Source: an uncultured Alphaproteobacteria bacterium (GTDB lineage: Bacteria > Pseudomonadota > Alphaproteobacteria > Caulobacterales > Parvularculaceae). From it: 31,955 nucleotides of DNA. The stretch lies in assembly GCA_937895955.1 (NCBI GenBank), contig CALAZI010000067.1:1-31955 (forward strand), in the 5' to 3' direction. This document shows, in pieces, positions 24,244-31,701 of this stretch. Below the pieces are notes generated by a model, which saw only the letters and a program-made list of their open reading frames with translations, had not been told where the DNA came from and searched no databases. Position numbers and translations under genes: made by a program. Each line of letters starts with the position of its first letter. Position 1 is the first letter of the stretch.

Positions 24244-25122
24244 TCATAGTCCTATCCCCCATTCCTTTTCCGCATCAAAGCCGTAAACATCGCGCAGGCG
24301 CAAAAGATCGCCCCTTAGCGCATCGATGATCGCCGCTTCCTCATCGCCCGTCAGGCTGAAACGACCCTTCGCCTCAACCCTCGGCCGGGTGTTGAGCCGG
24401 AGCTTTTGCAAGAGGCCTTTCGGCGCGACGGCCTTGACCGCCGCCTTCAGCGGCGCGACCGACGCCGCCGCCAGCCAGAGCGGATGCGTCGCGCGGGCGG
24501 GCGCGCTGGCGGCGGCCCTGTTGCGCCGCTCGACCTCAGCGGGAAGAAGATCTGGATCAAGACCGAAATGCGCCGCGACGGCGCGCGTGACGCCCATCGG
24601 ATCGGCCGCAAGCCGCTCGACCGATGTAATCATCAGCCCGCCGCGATCGAAATAATCCCGGTACTGATCGAGCTGCAGCGCGTAGCGGGAGACATCCATC
24701 GAAACAAGCGAGACGCCCGCATCGAGCGAATGATCGGGACGGTCGGAATCGATCCGCCCGACCTCGCGCCGCCGCGATTGCACATGCTGGGCGTGGCTTT
24801 CAATCCGTCTCAACGGGTTTCGCAGCGAGTAAACGAGACGGAATTCGCCGCCGAAATTCCTGAGCCGCGCAGGCACGTCGCCGCAATGCGGATATTTGGC
24901 GTAATCCGTCGAAGCGTCGAGCGCGATCCTGTGGACGGCGGGATCAAACGCGAACAGCCCTTCATACCAGCCGCGTCCTTTGGCGTAGACGTCGTCAAAG
25001 GCGAAGAAGCCCGGCTCCTTCGGATTGGCGCCGGCGATCTGGGGGTGACGGGCGAGATGATCGAACAGCGTCGTCGTTCCGGCTTTCATGGCGCCGATAA
25101 TGAGGCCGAAACGGTCGATCAT
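24244..25122 (-). CDS. Sulfotransferase domain protein
   Basis: A 292-residue PAPS-dependent sulfotransferase. The 5'-phosphosulfate loop is 'GAMKAGTTTLFDHLARHP' (residues 10-27) and the 3'-phosphate motif is 'RNPLRRIESHAQH'. The fold resembles heparan-sulfate-type and bacterial carbohydrate sulfotransferases. I take the ATG at 25122 because the PAPS loop then lies at the usual distance from the N-terminus; the open frame further upstream (to 25278) is Arg-rich and unlike the family. AAGGG precedes the ATG. With the ligase, flippase and rfbC around it, sulfation of a surface polysaccharide is the likely role, though the acceptor is unknown. Confidence 0.88.
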   Translation of the reverse strand: MIDRFGLIIGAMKAGTTTLFDHLARHPQIAGANPKEPGFFAFDDVYAKGRGWYEGLFAFDPAVHRIALDASTDYAKYPHCGDVPARLRNFGGEFRLVYSLRNPLRRIESHAQHVQSRRREVGRIDSDRPDHSLDAGVSLVSMDVSRYALQLDQYRDYFDRGGLMITSVERLAADPMGVTRAVAAHFGLDPDLLPAEVERRNRAAASAPARATHPLWLAAASVAPLKAAVKAVAPKGLLQKLRLNTRPRVEAKGRFSLTGDEEAAIIDALRGDLLRLRDVYGFDAEKEWGIGL

Positions 25123-25270
25123 GCGAAAACCCTTGCGCAACGCCCGCCTGCGCGGCGCGCCTTCAATATCAAGTTTTGCGCCAGCGCCAACAGCCGTCGC
25201 GCCTTCGCCCTTGTCTGCGCCTCTTTTTCCGCTATCGCTGCGGCGCGGCCGGCGACGGCCGCGCAGTTTG

Positions 25271-25278
25271 TTAACCAA
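25271..25278 (+). promoter_or_regulatory. CtrA-like half-site upstream of the flippase gene
   Basis: TTAACCAA, one mismatch from the TTAACCAT half-site, 20 bases before the flippase ATG within the 176-base divergent gap between sulfotransferase and flippase. A single octamer can occur by chance; its interest is that the T1SS operon also has such sites. Confidence 0.25.
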
Positions 25279-25298
25279 ATCGAGCCGAAAGTCCGGCG

Positions 25299-26651
25299 AT
25301 GATCAGGAAGCATTTCAGCGGCGGCACGCTGAAGGCGCGCGCGCTCAAAGGCGGCGTCGTCGCGCTTTCCGGCTTCGGCGCGGCGCAGGCGATCCGTCTC
25401 GCCTCCAACCTCGTCATGACGCGCCTTCTCGCGCCCGACGCCTTCGGCCTGATGGGCGTCACGCTGGCGCTGCAGGTCTGGATCGCGATGATGAGCGATC
25501 TCGGTCTCGACGCCTCGATCGTCCGCTCGAAAAACGGCGAGGACCCGAAATTCCTCGCGACCGCGCGCCTGCTGCAATTGGCGCGGGCGCTTCTGATCGC
25601 GCTTCTTCTCGCCCTTATCGGCTTCGCCCTGCCGTCGCTCGCGGCGAACGGGGCCTTTCGGGAGACATCCGTTTACGCCGACCCGCGTCTGCCGATCTTT
25701 CTTTTCTGCCTTGCCGGCGCGGTGACGATCGGCGGCTTTAACGCCATGCGGATCGCGCTTCACAATCGCAAGCTTGATCTAACCCCCGTCATCCGCCTTG
25801 AACTCGGCTCGCAGGTTTTTTCCGTCGCGGTGATGATCGCCGCGGCGCTCGCCGGCGCCGGCGTTTATTCGCTCGCCATCGGCGCGATCGCGGCGGCCGC
25901 ATCGAAATGCGTCGGGAGTTTTTTCTTCCTCAAAGGGCCGCCGGCGCGCTTCGCCTTCGACCGCGAGCACTTCCGCGAGATCTTCACCTACGGCAAATGG
26001 CTGATCATCGCCTCGACCTTCGGCTTTCTCGTTCAGCGCGGCGACCAGCTCATTTTCGGCTGGCTGCTTGATCTTGACGCCTTTTCGCTTTTTTCGATCG
26101 CCGCGATCTGGATCGTCAGCGCACGCACCGTCATCGAAACGGTACAACGGCGCGTCGTTCACCCGACGCTCGCCGAACTCCATCGCGACCGGCCGCGCGA
26201 TCTGACGCGCAATTATCGGCGGTTGCGTCTTTCCTTTGAGGCCGCCTGTCTCGCCATCTTTCTCGGCGTCGTTTTCTTCGCCGATTTCATGATCCGCATT
26301 CTTTACACCGACGCCTATCAGGGCGTTGCTCATTATCTGAAGCTGCTCGCGCCGATGATGCTGATGATGCCCTATCGCCTCCTTTCGGCCGTGACGCTGA
26401 CCGGCGGCGACAGCCGGCGCTTCACCTGGATCACCATCGTGCCGGGCCTCGCCCTCTTCATCGGAACGCCGCTCGTCTATGACGCCTATGGGCAGGACGC
26501 GGCGATCGTCTACGCCGTCTTGACGCCGATGACCGCGCAACCCTTTAACTGGAAATTCGCGGCGAAATTCGTCAAGATCGATTATGCGCGCGAAAGCCTC
26601 ATGATGATTGTCGCGATCATCGCGGCCGCGCTCCTGTTGAGATTCGTTTGA
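25299..26651 (+). CDS. Wzx-like polysaccharide flippase (MOP superfamily)
   Basis: A 450-residue membrane protein with twelve or more predicted helices and the 'polysaccharide synthase' layout. The N-terminal motif 'ASNLVMTRLLAPDAFGLMGV' (about 35-54) is followed by 'DLGLDASIVRSK', both typical of lipid-linked oligosaccharide flippases such as WzxC. The middle 'TYGKWLIIASTFGFLVQRGD' is the second-half counterpart. It would move undecaprenyl-linked repeat units across the inner membrane. It is divergent from the sulfotransferase-ligase pair and followed by rfbC after 24 bases. The ribosome site is weak (GAAAG). Confidence 0.9.
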   Translation: MIRKHFSGGTLKARALKGGVVALSGFGAAQAIRLASNLVMTRLLAPDAFGLMGVTLALQVWIAMMSDLGLDASIVRSKNGEDPKFLATARLLQLARALLIALLLALIGFALPSLAANGAFRETSVYADPRLPIFLFCLAGAVTIGGFNAMRIALHNRKLDLTPVIRLELGSQVFSVAVMIAAALAGAGVYSLAIGAIAAAASKCVGSFFFLKGPPARFAFDREHFREIFTYGKWLIIASTFGFLVQRGDQLIFGWLLDLDAFSLFSIAAIWIVSARTVIETVQRRVVHPTLAELHRDRPRDLTRNYRRLRLSFEAACLAIFLGVVFFADFMIRILYTDAYQGVAHYLKLLAPMMLMMPYRLLSAVTLTGGDSRRFTWITIVPGLALFIGTPLVYDAYGQDAAIVYAVLTPMTAQPFNWKFAAKFVKIDYARESLMMIVAIIAAALLLRFV

Positions 26652-26675
26652 CGCACTCTTTGACCCGGACCGCTG

Positions 26676-27230
26676 ATGCTCGACATTCAAAAAACCGATC
26701 TTGAGGGCGTTCTCCTCATCACGCCGAAGCGATTTGAGGATGCGCGCGGGTTTTTCAGCGAGACGTTCAACGCCGAGCGCTTTCGACAGGCAGGCGTCAC
26801 CGAAATATTCGTGCAGGACAATCATTCGTTCTCGCGCCGGGCGGGCACGGTGCGCGGCCTTCACTATCAGGCCCCGCCGCGCGCGCAGGCGAAGCTGGTG
26901 CGCGTTCTCAGAGGCGCCGTCATCGACGTCGCTGTCGACGTGAGGCAGGGATCGCCGACCTATGGCCGGCATGCGCGCGCGCATTTGTCGGCGGCGAACG
27001 GCGCGCAGCTTCTCGTCCCAGCGGGCTTTCTGCATGGTTTCGCAACGCTCGAGCCGGACACCGAAGTCGCCTACAAGGTTTCGGATTTTTATTCCGCCGA
27101 CCATGACGGCGCGGTCTTCTGGAACGATCCCGCGCTGAAGATCGATTGGGGGATCGACCCGGCGAACGCCGTCCTTTCCGAGAAGGACGCGGGCGCCGTT
27201 TCCTTCGCGGATTTCAGAACGCCGTTTTAG
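26676..27230 (+). CDS. rfbC: dTDP-4-dehydrorhamnose 3,5-epimerase
   Basis: A 184-residue RmlC-type cupin enzyme of dTDP-L-rhamnose synthesis. The catalytic base is H63 in 'VRGLHYQ', followed by 'KLVRVLRGAVIDVAVDVR', 'SPTYG' and 'GFLHGFATLEPDTEVAYKVSD', with the conserved Tyr near 133. The usual partners rfbA, rfbB and rfbD are not in the window. It lies 24 bases after the flippase, in one transcript, suggesting a rhamnose-containing or related glycan. Confidence 0.95.
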   Translation: MLDIQKTDLEGVLLITPKRFEDARGFFSETFNAERFRQAGVTEIFVQDNHSFSRRAGTVRGLHYQAPPRAQAKLVRVLRGAVIDVAVDVRQGSPTYGRHARAHLSAANGAQLLVPAGFLHGFATLEPDTEVAYKVSDFYSADHDGAVFWNDPALKIDWGIDPANAVLSEKDAGAVSFADFRTPF

Positions 27231-27235
27231 GCGTC

Positions 27236-27349
27236 AACCCCTCACCCGAAACGGCTGACGCCGTTTCGGCCTCTCCCAAGGGAGAGGCGGGCGCCATCTC
27301 CGCCTCTCCCTTGGGAGAGGCCAGCGAACGCAGTGAGCGGGTGAGGGTT
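27236..27349. repeat. Compound palindromic repeat between rfbC and glyS
   Basis: Outer 10-bp inverted arms CCCTCACCCG (27239-27248) and CGGGTGAGGG (27338-27347) enclose three hairpins. GAAACGGC/GCCGTTTC spans 27248-27267. The 18-base palindrome CCTCTCCCAAGGGAGAGG lies at 27270-27287, and its reverse-complement partner CCTCTCCCTTGGGAGAGG at 27303-27320. This is the look of a dispersed intergenic palindrome known in many alphaproteobacteria. It ends at the first base of the glyS stop codon and lies between two convergent genes, where it may also act as a transcription barrier. Confidence 0.85.
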
Positions 27350-29697
27350 CAACCCTCCAACTTACCCAAATCCGCGACGCTCGCCGTCGCGGCGATGAAG
27401 CGCTGTAAAAGCGCCAGACGATTGGCGCGCAGTTTTACATCGTCCGCGTTGACGGTGACCTTGTCGAAGAAAGCGTCGATAGGCGCGCGCAGGCTCGCGA
27501 GCGCCCCCATGGCGTCCTCGAATTTTTCCGCCGCGACGGCTTTCAGCGCTTTGTCTTCGGCAGATTTCAGCGCCTTGTAGAGCGCTTTTTCCTCCGCCTG
27601 CTGGAGCGCCTTTTCATCAACCGTCAGATTGTCAGGCAGCGCGCCTTTTTTCTCTTCGGCTTTCAAAATGTTCGCCGCGCGCTTGTAGCCGGCGGCGAGA
27701 TTGGCCCCGTCATCGGTTTTCAGGAAGGCTTCAAGCGCTTCGAGTTTCCTGACGATGAGAACGAGATCGTCTTCGAGCGACCCGTCCGCTTTCGTCAGCA
27801 CGGCGTCGATATGGTCGTAACGATGGCCTTTGTCTTTCAGATAAACTTTGAGTCGGTCGTGGAAAAAGGCGAGTATCTCGTTCGCTAAATCGTGCGCAGC
27901 TTCCTTAACTGCGTCAGAATGACCATAGCCGGCGCCCTGAATGCCGGCACCAACCTCAACTAGCGTATGCATTCCATGACCGGAAAATTCAAAATCCACT
28001 TCCCGCGCGGCATGAACAAAGGTGTGATCTAGGAGACTCATTCGGGCTCTTCCCCCGCTCACCCCGGCGAAAGCCGGGGTCCAGTCTTGGAGTTTTCCTG
28101 GATCCCGGCTTTCGCCGGGATGAGCGGTGTTTGGTTCAAGCAGCATCGCGATGACGCCGAGCGCCGCCCGCCGCAACGCAAACGGATCGCTTGACCCGGT
28201 CGGCTTTTTGCCGATCGCCCAGAACGCCGTCAGCGTATCGATCTTGTCGGCGAGCGCCACCGCGACGGAAACCGGCGCGGTCGGAACGGCGTCGTCGGCG
28301 CCTTGCGGTTTGTAATGATCGCGGATCGCGTCGGCGATCTGCACCGCGTCCTTCGAGGCTCGCTCCGCTCGCACCTCAGGACGAGGAGCGACTTCAGCCC
28401 TCACCTCATCCTGAGGCGCCCGCCCGTCAGGGCGGGCCTCGAAGGACGAAAGCCCGGATTGCGCCAGATAATAATAGCGCCCCATCAGGCCTTGCAGTTC
28501 CGGGAACTCGTAGACCATGCCGGTCGTCAAATCGGCTTTCGCGAGCAGCGCGGCCTTTTCGGCAAGCGCGGGATCGGCGCCGACGGCCGGGGCGATTTCC
28601 TTGGCCAGCGCCGCAATGCGCCGCGCCTTGTCGCCGATCGAGCCGAGCCCTTCAAAAAAGGTGACGCGGTCGAGATCTTTCACACGCTCTTCAAGCGGCG
28701 TCTTCAGATCCTGATGATAAAGATACCACGCATCCGACAATCGCGCGGTCAGAACCCGTTCATAGCCGGCGCGCATCGCCTTGCCGCCATCCTTTGCGTC
28801 GATATTCGCGACGAAGACGAATTTGTTCGCGAGCCTTCCGGTTTTCGGGTTCTTCACCGAGAAATATTTCTGATGCCCGCGCATCGAGGCGGTCAGCACT
28901 TCATCGGGAAGCATCAAGAATTTTTCGTCGAACGCGCCGATCATGACGACCGGCCATTCGGCGAGGCCGGCGACCTCGGCGAGCAGCCCCTTGTCCTCGA
29001 CAAGTTCAAGCCCCTGCGCCTCGCATAGCGTTTTCGCGTCAGCCGCGATCATCTCCTCGCGCGCGCGGCCGTCGAGAATGACTTTGGCGTTGGTCAGCGC
29101 CGGAACATATTTGTCGAAATTGCGCGCATGGATCGGCCCGGTCGAGAAACGCCGATGGCCGTGCGTCACGTCTCCCGATTTAACGCCGCTAATCTCGAAC
29201 GGCACGATCTCGTCATTGAAGCAGCAAAGGATCGATTTCAGCGGCCGCACCCAGCGCAACTCTCCATCGCCCCAGCGCATCGATTTCGGCCACGGGAAAT
29301 CCTTCACCAGCGCGGGCGCCAACTCGGCGATAACGGCCGCCGTATCGCGCCCTTTTTCTTCGATCTTCGCGACGTAATAGGCGCCCTTCTTGTCCTCGAC
29401 GATTTCGCACTGGTCGAGCGAGGAAAGCCCGGCCGATTTCAGGAACCCCTCAACCGCCTTTTCCGGCGCGCCGACGCGCGGGCCTTTTTTCTCATCCTTG
29501 CGGTCCGGCTGGCGGGCGGGAAGCCCGGTCGCGATCAGCGCGAGCCGGCGGGGCCCCGCAAACGCCTTCACCCCCTCGGGGAGAAAGCCGGCGGCGAGCA
29601 GCCGGTCATTCATCATCCGCTCAAGATCGGCGGCGGCGCGGCGCTGCATCCGGGCGGGAATTTCTTCGGAAAGGAGTTCGAGGAGAAGGTCGGGCAT
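27349..29697 (-). CDS. glyS: Glycyl-tRNA synthetase beta subunit with in-frame repeat insertions
   Basis: A 782-residue protein, about 80-90 longer than the usual 690-700. It starts 'MPDLLLELLSEEIPARMQ' and has family landmarks 'FPWPKSMRWG', 'YEFPELQGLMGRYYYLAQ', 'KPTGSSDPFALRRAALGV' and the C-terminal 'RLALLQRF'. The beta subunit recognises tRNA-Gly and works in an alpha2beta2 enzyme with GlyQ, which is not adjacent here. The extra length is explained by two palindromic elements that keep the frame: one at about residues 417-450 after 'YYYLAQSG', one at about 524-548 after 'LGVIAMLLE'. Flanking family sequence is intact on both sides, so the gene is probably functional. Loss of function cannot be ruled out. 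Confidence 0.93.
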   Translation of the reverse strand: MPDLLLELLSEEIPARMQRRAAADLERMMNDRLLAAGFLPEGVKAFAGPRRLALIATGLPARQPDRKDEKKGPRVGAPEKAVEGFLKSAGLSSLDQCEIVEDKKGAYYVAKIEEKGRDTAAVIAELAPALVKDFPWPKSMRWGDGELRWVRPLKSILCCFNDEIVPFEISGVKSGDVTHGHRRFSTGPIHARNFDKYVPALTNAKVILDGRAREEMIAADAKTLCEAQGLELVEDKGLLAEVAGLAEWPVVMIGAFDEKFLMLPDEVLTASMRGHQKYFSVKNPKTGRLANKFVFVANIDAKDGGKAMRAGYERVLTARLSDAWYLYHQDLKTPLEERVKDLDRVTFFEGLGSIGDKARRIAALAKEIAPAVGADPALAEKAALLAKADLTTGMVYEFPELQGLMGRYYYLAQSGLSSFEARPDGRAPQDEVRAEVAPRPEVRAERASKDAVQIADAIRDHYKPQGADDAVPTAPVSVAVALADKIDTLTAFWAIGKKPTGSSDPFALRRAALGVIAMLLEPNTAHPGESRDPGKLQDWTPAFAGVSGGRARMSLLDHTFVHAAREVDFEFSGHGMHTLVEVGAGIQGAGYGHSDAVKEAAHDLANEILAFFHDRLKVYLKDKGHRYDHIDAVLTKADGSLEDDLVLIVRKLEALEAFLKTDDGANLAAGYKRAANILKAEEKKGALPDNLTVDEKALQQAEEKALYKALKSAEDKALKAVAAEKFEDAMGALASLRAPIDAFFDKVTVNADDVKLRANRLALLQRFIAATASVADLGKLEG
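28055..28127. repeat. Palindromic element 2 inside glyS
   Basis: Arms of 29 bases at 28055-28083 and 28099-28127 are inverted copies of each other with two mismatches, around a 15-base loop. The core is the CCCGGCTTTCGCCGGGAT-type palindrome that is scattered through many alphaproteobacterial genomes. In glyS it is read as 'HPGESRDP...WTPAFAGVSG', peptide strings commonly seen where this repeat is translated. No stop arises in the glyS frame. Confidence 0.88.
28347..28448. repeat. Palindromic element 1 inside glyS
   Basis: Perfect 13-bp terminal inverted repeats CGTCCTTCGAGGC (28347-28359) and GCCTCGAAGGACG (28436-28448). Inside are CCTCAGGACGAGG and its near complement CCTCATCCTGAGG, plus a CCCGCCC/GGGCGGG hairpin. 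The element is 102 bases, exactly 34 codons, and has no stop in the glyS frame. It encodes a charged Arg/Glu-rich insert between conserved glyS blocks. Ends of this CCTTCGAGGC type are typical of another dispersed alphaproteobacterial repeat. Confidence 0.87.
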
Positions 29698-29842
29698 GGG
29701 TCATCTTCGAAACTGGTTCAGGTCCGGGCCTTCTATCGCTGCATTGCGGGAAACCCAAGTCCCGCCACCCCCTACTTTCGGGCGGTCGCGACGCTTGATA
29801 GAATTTTAGCCGCTGGAGGGGGCGATCAGGGGAAACACCACC

Positions 29843-30919
29843 ATGACTATCCGAACACTCGCGGCGCTCGTTCTGGGCGCGCTTGCAGCAACGCCCGCGC
29901 TCGCCTGCGAGCAATGGGACTTGAGCGGCGAAAAGACCATCATTCAGGCGAACGATATCGTCGTCATCGCCAAACTGGAGCAGACTGGGCAGACGCTCAG
30001 CGGGCGAGCGCATTACACTGCGCGAAGCCTTCCGGAGCGAGAAGGCGAATGGCCTGTTAATGGCGAGCTGCGCGGCGTCGTCGAGGGCGACATCGTCAAG
30101 TTCCGCGTCTCATGGGAGGCTGACTATTATTCGGATACGAGCGGCCTTTCGCTCGGCGACCGAATGACATGGCGCAGCACCGGCATTTACGAGGGCGAGA
30201 TTACAGCGGACGGCGCCGTCTCAGGGCAGCATTTCGACATCAAGGACGCTTCGAACAGGATCGGCTGGCGCCTGCTTGAGTCTGCGCAATGCGCCGGCGG
30301 CGCGACAGAGTCGGCGCCCGCGGAGACCATCGCTCCCGGCATGGAGGACAATACCGATCGCACCGGGTATGATTACCGCAGCTTCTTCCTCGGCAAGCGC
30401 GAACCGGAACTATGCCGGTCCGCCTGCCTGAACGACGGCGACAAGTGCAAGGCGTGGACCTACGTACGCCCCGGCGTGCAGGGCGAGAAGGCCGTTTGTT
30501 ATCTGAAAGACAAGACGCCCGCGACCTCTGCAAACACATGTTGCATTTCGGGCGTGCCGCCGAAGAAGTCAGACGCTTATCGCGAAGACGGCGGCTTCGC
30601 TAAAGACACCCCCGATAAGTCGTCGGCGGCGCGTGAAAGCGGCGGATTCGCGGAAAACATTACCGCCGGCATGGAAAACAACACCGATCGTCCGGGGTCG
30701 GACTACAACCGATTCGTACTTACAGTCGCCGACCCGAAAAACTGCCAGACCGCATGCAACGCCGATCAAGGCTGCGCCGCATGGACCTATGTGCGGCCCG
30801 GCGTGCAGCAGAAAGAGGCCGTTTGCTATGTGAAGCGCCCGGCGCCGGCGCCGGTATCGAACACCTGCTGCATCTCCGGCAAGAAGGCGCTCAACCCCGC
30901 TGCGGTCCGACAGCAATAA
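29843..30919 (+). CDS. Secreted protein with tandem PAN/Apple-like domains
   Basis: A 358-residue protein with a signal peptide (cleavage near 'ATPALA', residue 21). An N-terminal domain (about 22-148) is followed by two copies of a PAN_4-like module at about 165-236 and 275-346. Each has six cysteines in the same spacing: C191, C195, C202, C219, C233, C234 in the first and C301, C305, C311, C328, C342, C343 in the second. The shared strings are 'CxAWTYVRPGVQ', 'AVCY' and 'NTCCISG'. PAN modules bind proteins or carbohydrates; ligand unknown. GGGG precedes the ATG. It is divergent from glyS across 145 bases. Confidence 0.85.
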   Translation: MTIRTLAALVLGALAATPALACEQWDLSGEKTIIQANDIVVIAKLEQTGQTLSGRAHYTARSLPEREGEWPVNGELRGVVEGDIVKFRVSWEADYYSDTSGLSLGDRMTWRSTGIYEGEITADGAVSGQHFDIKDASNRIGWRLLESAQCAGGATESAPAETIAPGMEDNTDRTGYDYRSFFLGKREPELCRSACLNDGDKCKAWTYVRPGVQGEKAVCYLKDKTPATSANTCCISGVPPKKSDAYREDGGFAKDTPDKSSAARESGGFAENITAGMENNTDRPGSDYNRFVLTVADPKNCQTACNADQGCAAWTYVRPGVQQKEAVCYVKRPAPAPVSNTCCISGKKALNPAAVRQQ

Positions 30920-31013
30920 CGGACTGAAAGCCGGTCTTTTCGTCGAGGCGCTCCGGCGCTGCGCCGGACCGTCTTGCGCCGCGCCCGAAAGCGGCGCCCG
31001 ATGCAGCGCCGAT

Positions 31014-31022
31014 AAGGGAGGG
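31014..31022 (+). promoter_or_regulatory. Ribosome binding site supporting a TTG start
   Basis: AAGGGAGGG six bases before the TTG at 31029. No ATG or GTG in this frame sits near it, and the signal peptide begins right after the TTG, so the unusual start codon is credible. Confidence 0.65.
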
Positions 31023-31028
31023 CCGATT

Positions 31029-31634
31029 TTGAAGATCGCGATCCTTTTCGCCGCCTTCGCGCTGTGCGCCTGCGCGACGCCATACGATCCGCCAGCGCCC
31101 GTCGGCGAAGCGGGATTCGCCTATATTGTCGCCTCCGGGACGAGGATCGAAACGACGCACAGGCTCCGCTTCGCCATTTCGGCGGCGCGGCCGGCGCGGG
31201 TCGCCGGTCCGATCCACCGGCGCGATACATTCAACGGGCGGCCCTATGAAATTTCGCTCGCCGCTATCCTGTTCGCGCGAAGCGCCGTGGTCGTTCACGC
31301 CGAGCGGGTCGCCGACGGCAGCGGCGCTTCCGACTATGACGCTCTGGCCGTTTCGGACTGGCCCGCACCCTCGTTTCGCCGGACGCCCGCGTCATGCCTG
31401 ACGATTCCGCACGAAGACGTCGTCGGCGAGCATGACCTCGACTGGCTGAATCGTAACGGCTTCGACCCCGCCGGCGATATTTATTACCAGCAATATTTTG
31501 CAACGACTGCAGACCACAATGACGAGATCGTTGTGACGTTGATGGCGAGGACGGCCGGCTGCGCCGACGGCGCCGACGCCGACATCGCCCTACAGTCTCT
31601 GCGGGAAGCCGTCGCGGTTCTGGGTCTTAGCTGA
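31029..31634 (+). CDS. Predicted lipoprotein, unknown function
   Basis: A 201-residue protein with an N-terminal signal 'MKIAILFAAFALCAC' and a lipobox-like L-C-A-C (C15 as the acylated residue). The mature part has mixed hydrophobic strands and the strings 'FNGRPYEISLAAILFARSAVVVHAE' region and 'DIYYQQYFATTADHNDEIVV'. No known domain is recognised. It starts at TTG with a strong ribosome site. It lies 109 bases after the PAN protein on the same strand, so a shared transcript is possible. Confidence 0.72.
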   Translation: MKIAILFAAFALCACATPYDPPAPVGEAGFAYIVASGTRIETTHRLRFAISAARPARVAGPIHRRDTFNGRPYEISLAAILFARSAVVVHAERVADGSGASDYDALAVSDWPAPSFRRTPASCLTIPHEDVVGEHDLDWLNRNGFDPAGDIYYQQYFATTADHNDEIVVTLMARTAGCADGADADIALQSLREAVAVLGLS

Positions 31635-31647
31635 ATTCGCAGACGCC

Positions 31648-31666
31648 GCGGCGCGCTGAGCGCCGC
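31648..31666. other. GC-rich hairpin between convergent genes
   Basis: A perfect 7-bp stem GCGGCGC/GCGCCGC with a 5-base loop, in the gap between the lipoprotein gene and the converging thioesterase gene. There is no T-run on either side, so it may be a weak or Rho-aided stop, or chance in GC-rich DNA. Confidence 0.3.
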
Positions 31667-31701
31667 ACCCGAACATCCACGATGACGCGGGCGCGGCTCG
31701 C

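Noticed and set aside
25779..27104. Long open minus-strand frame opposite the flippase and rfbC
   Set aside because: Low-complexity Arg/Asp/Glu-rich translation lacking any domain; the plus strand has clear Wzx-like and RmlC motifs.
29698..29842. tRNA or T-box/glycine riboswitch upstream of glyS
   Set aside because: I could not form a cloverleaf or find the conserved cores of these elements; nothing beyond short GGG/CCC runs was seen.
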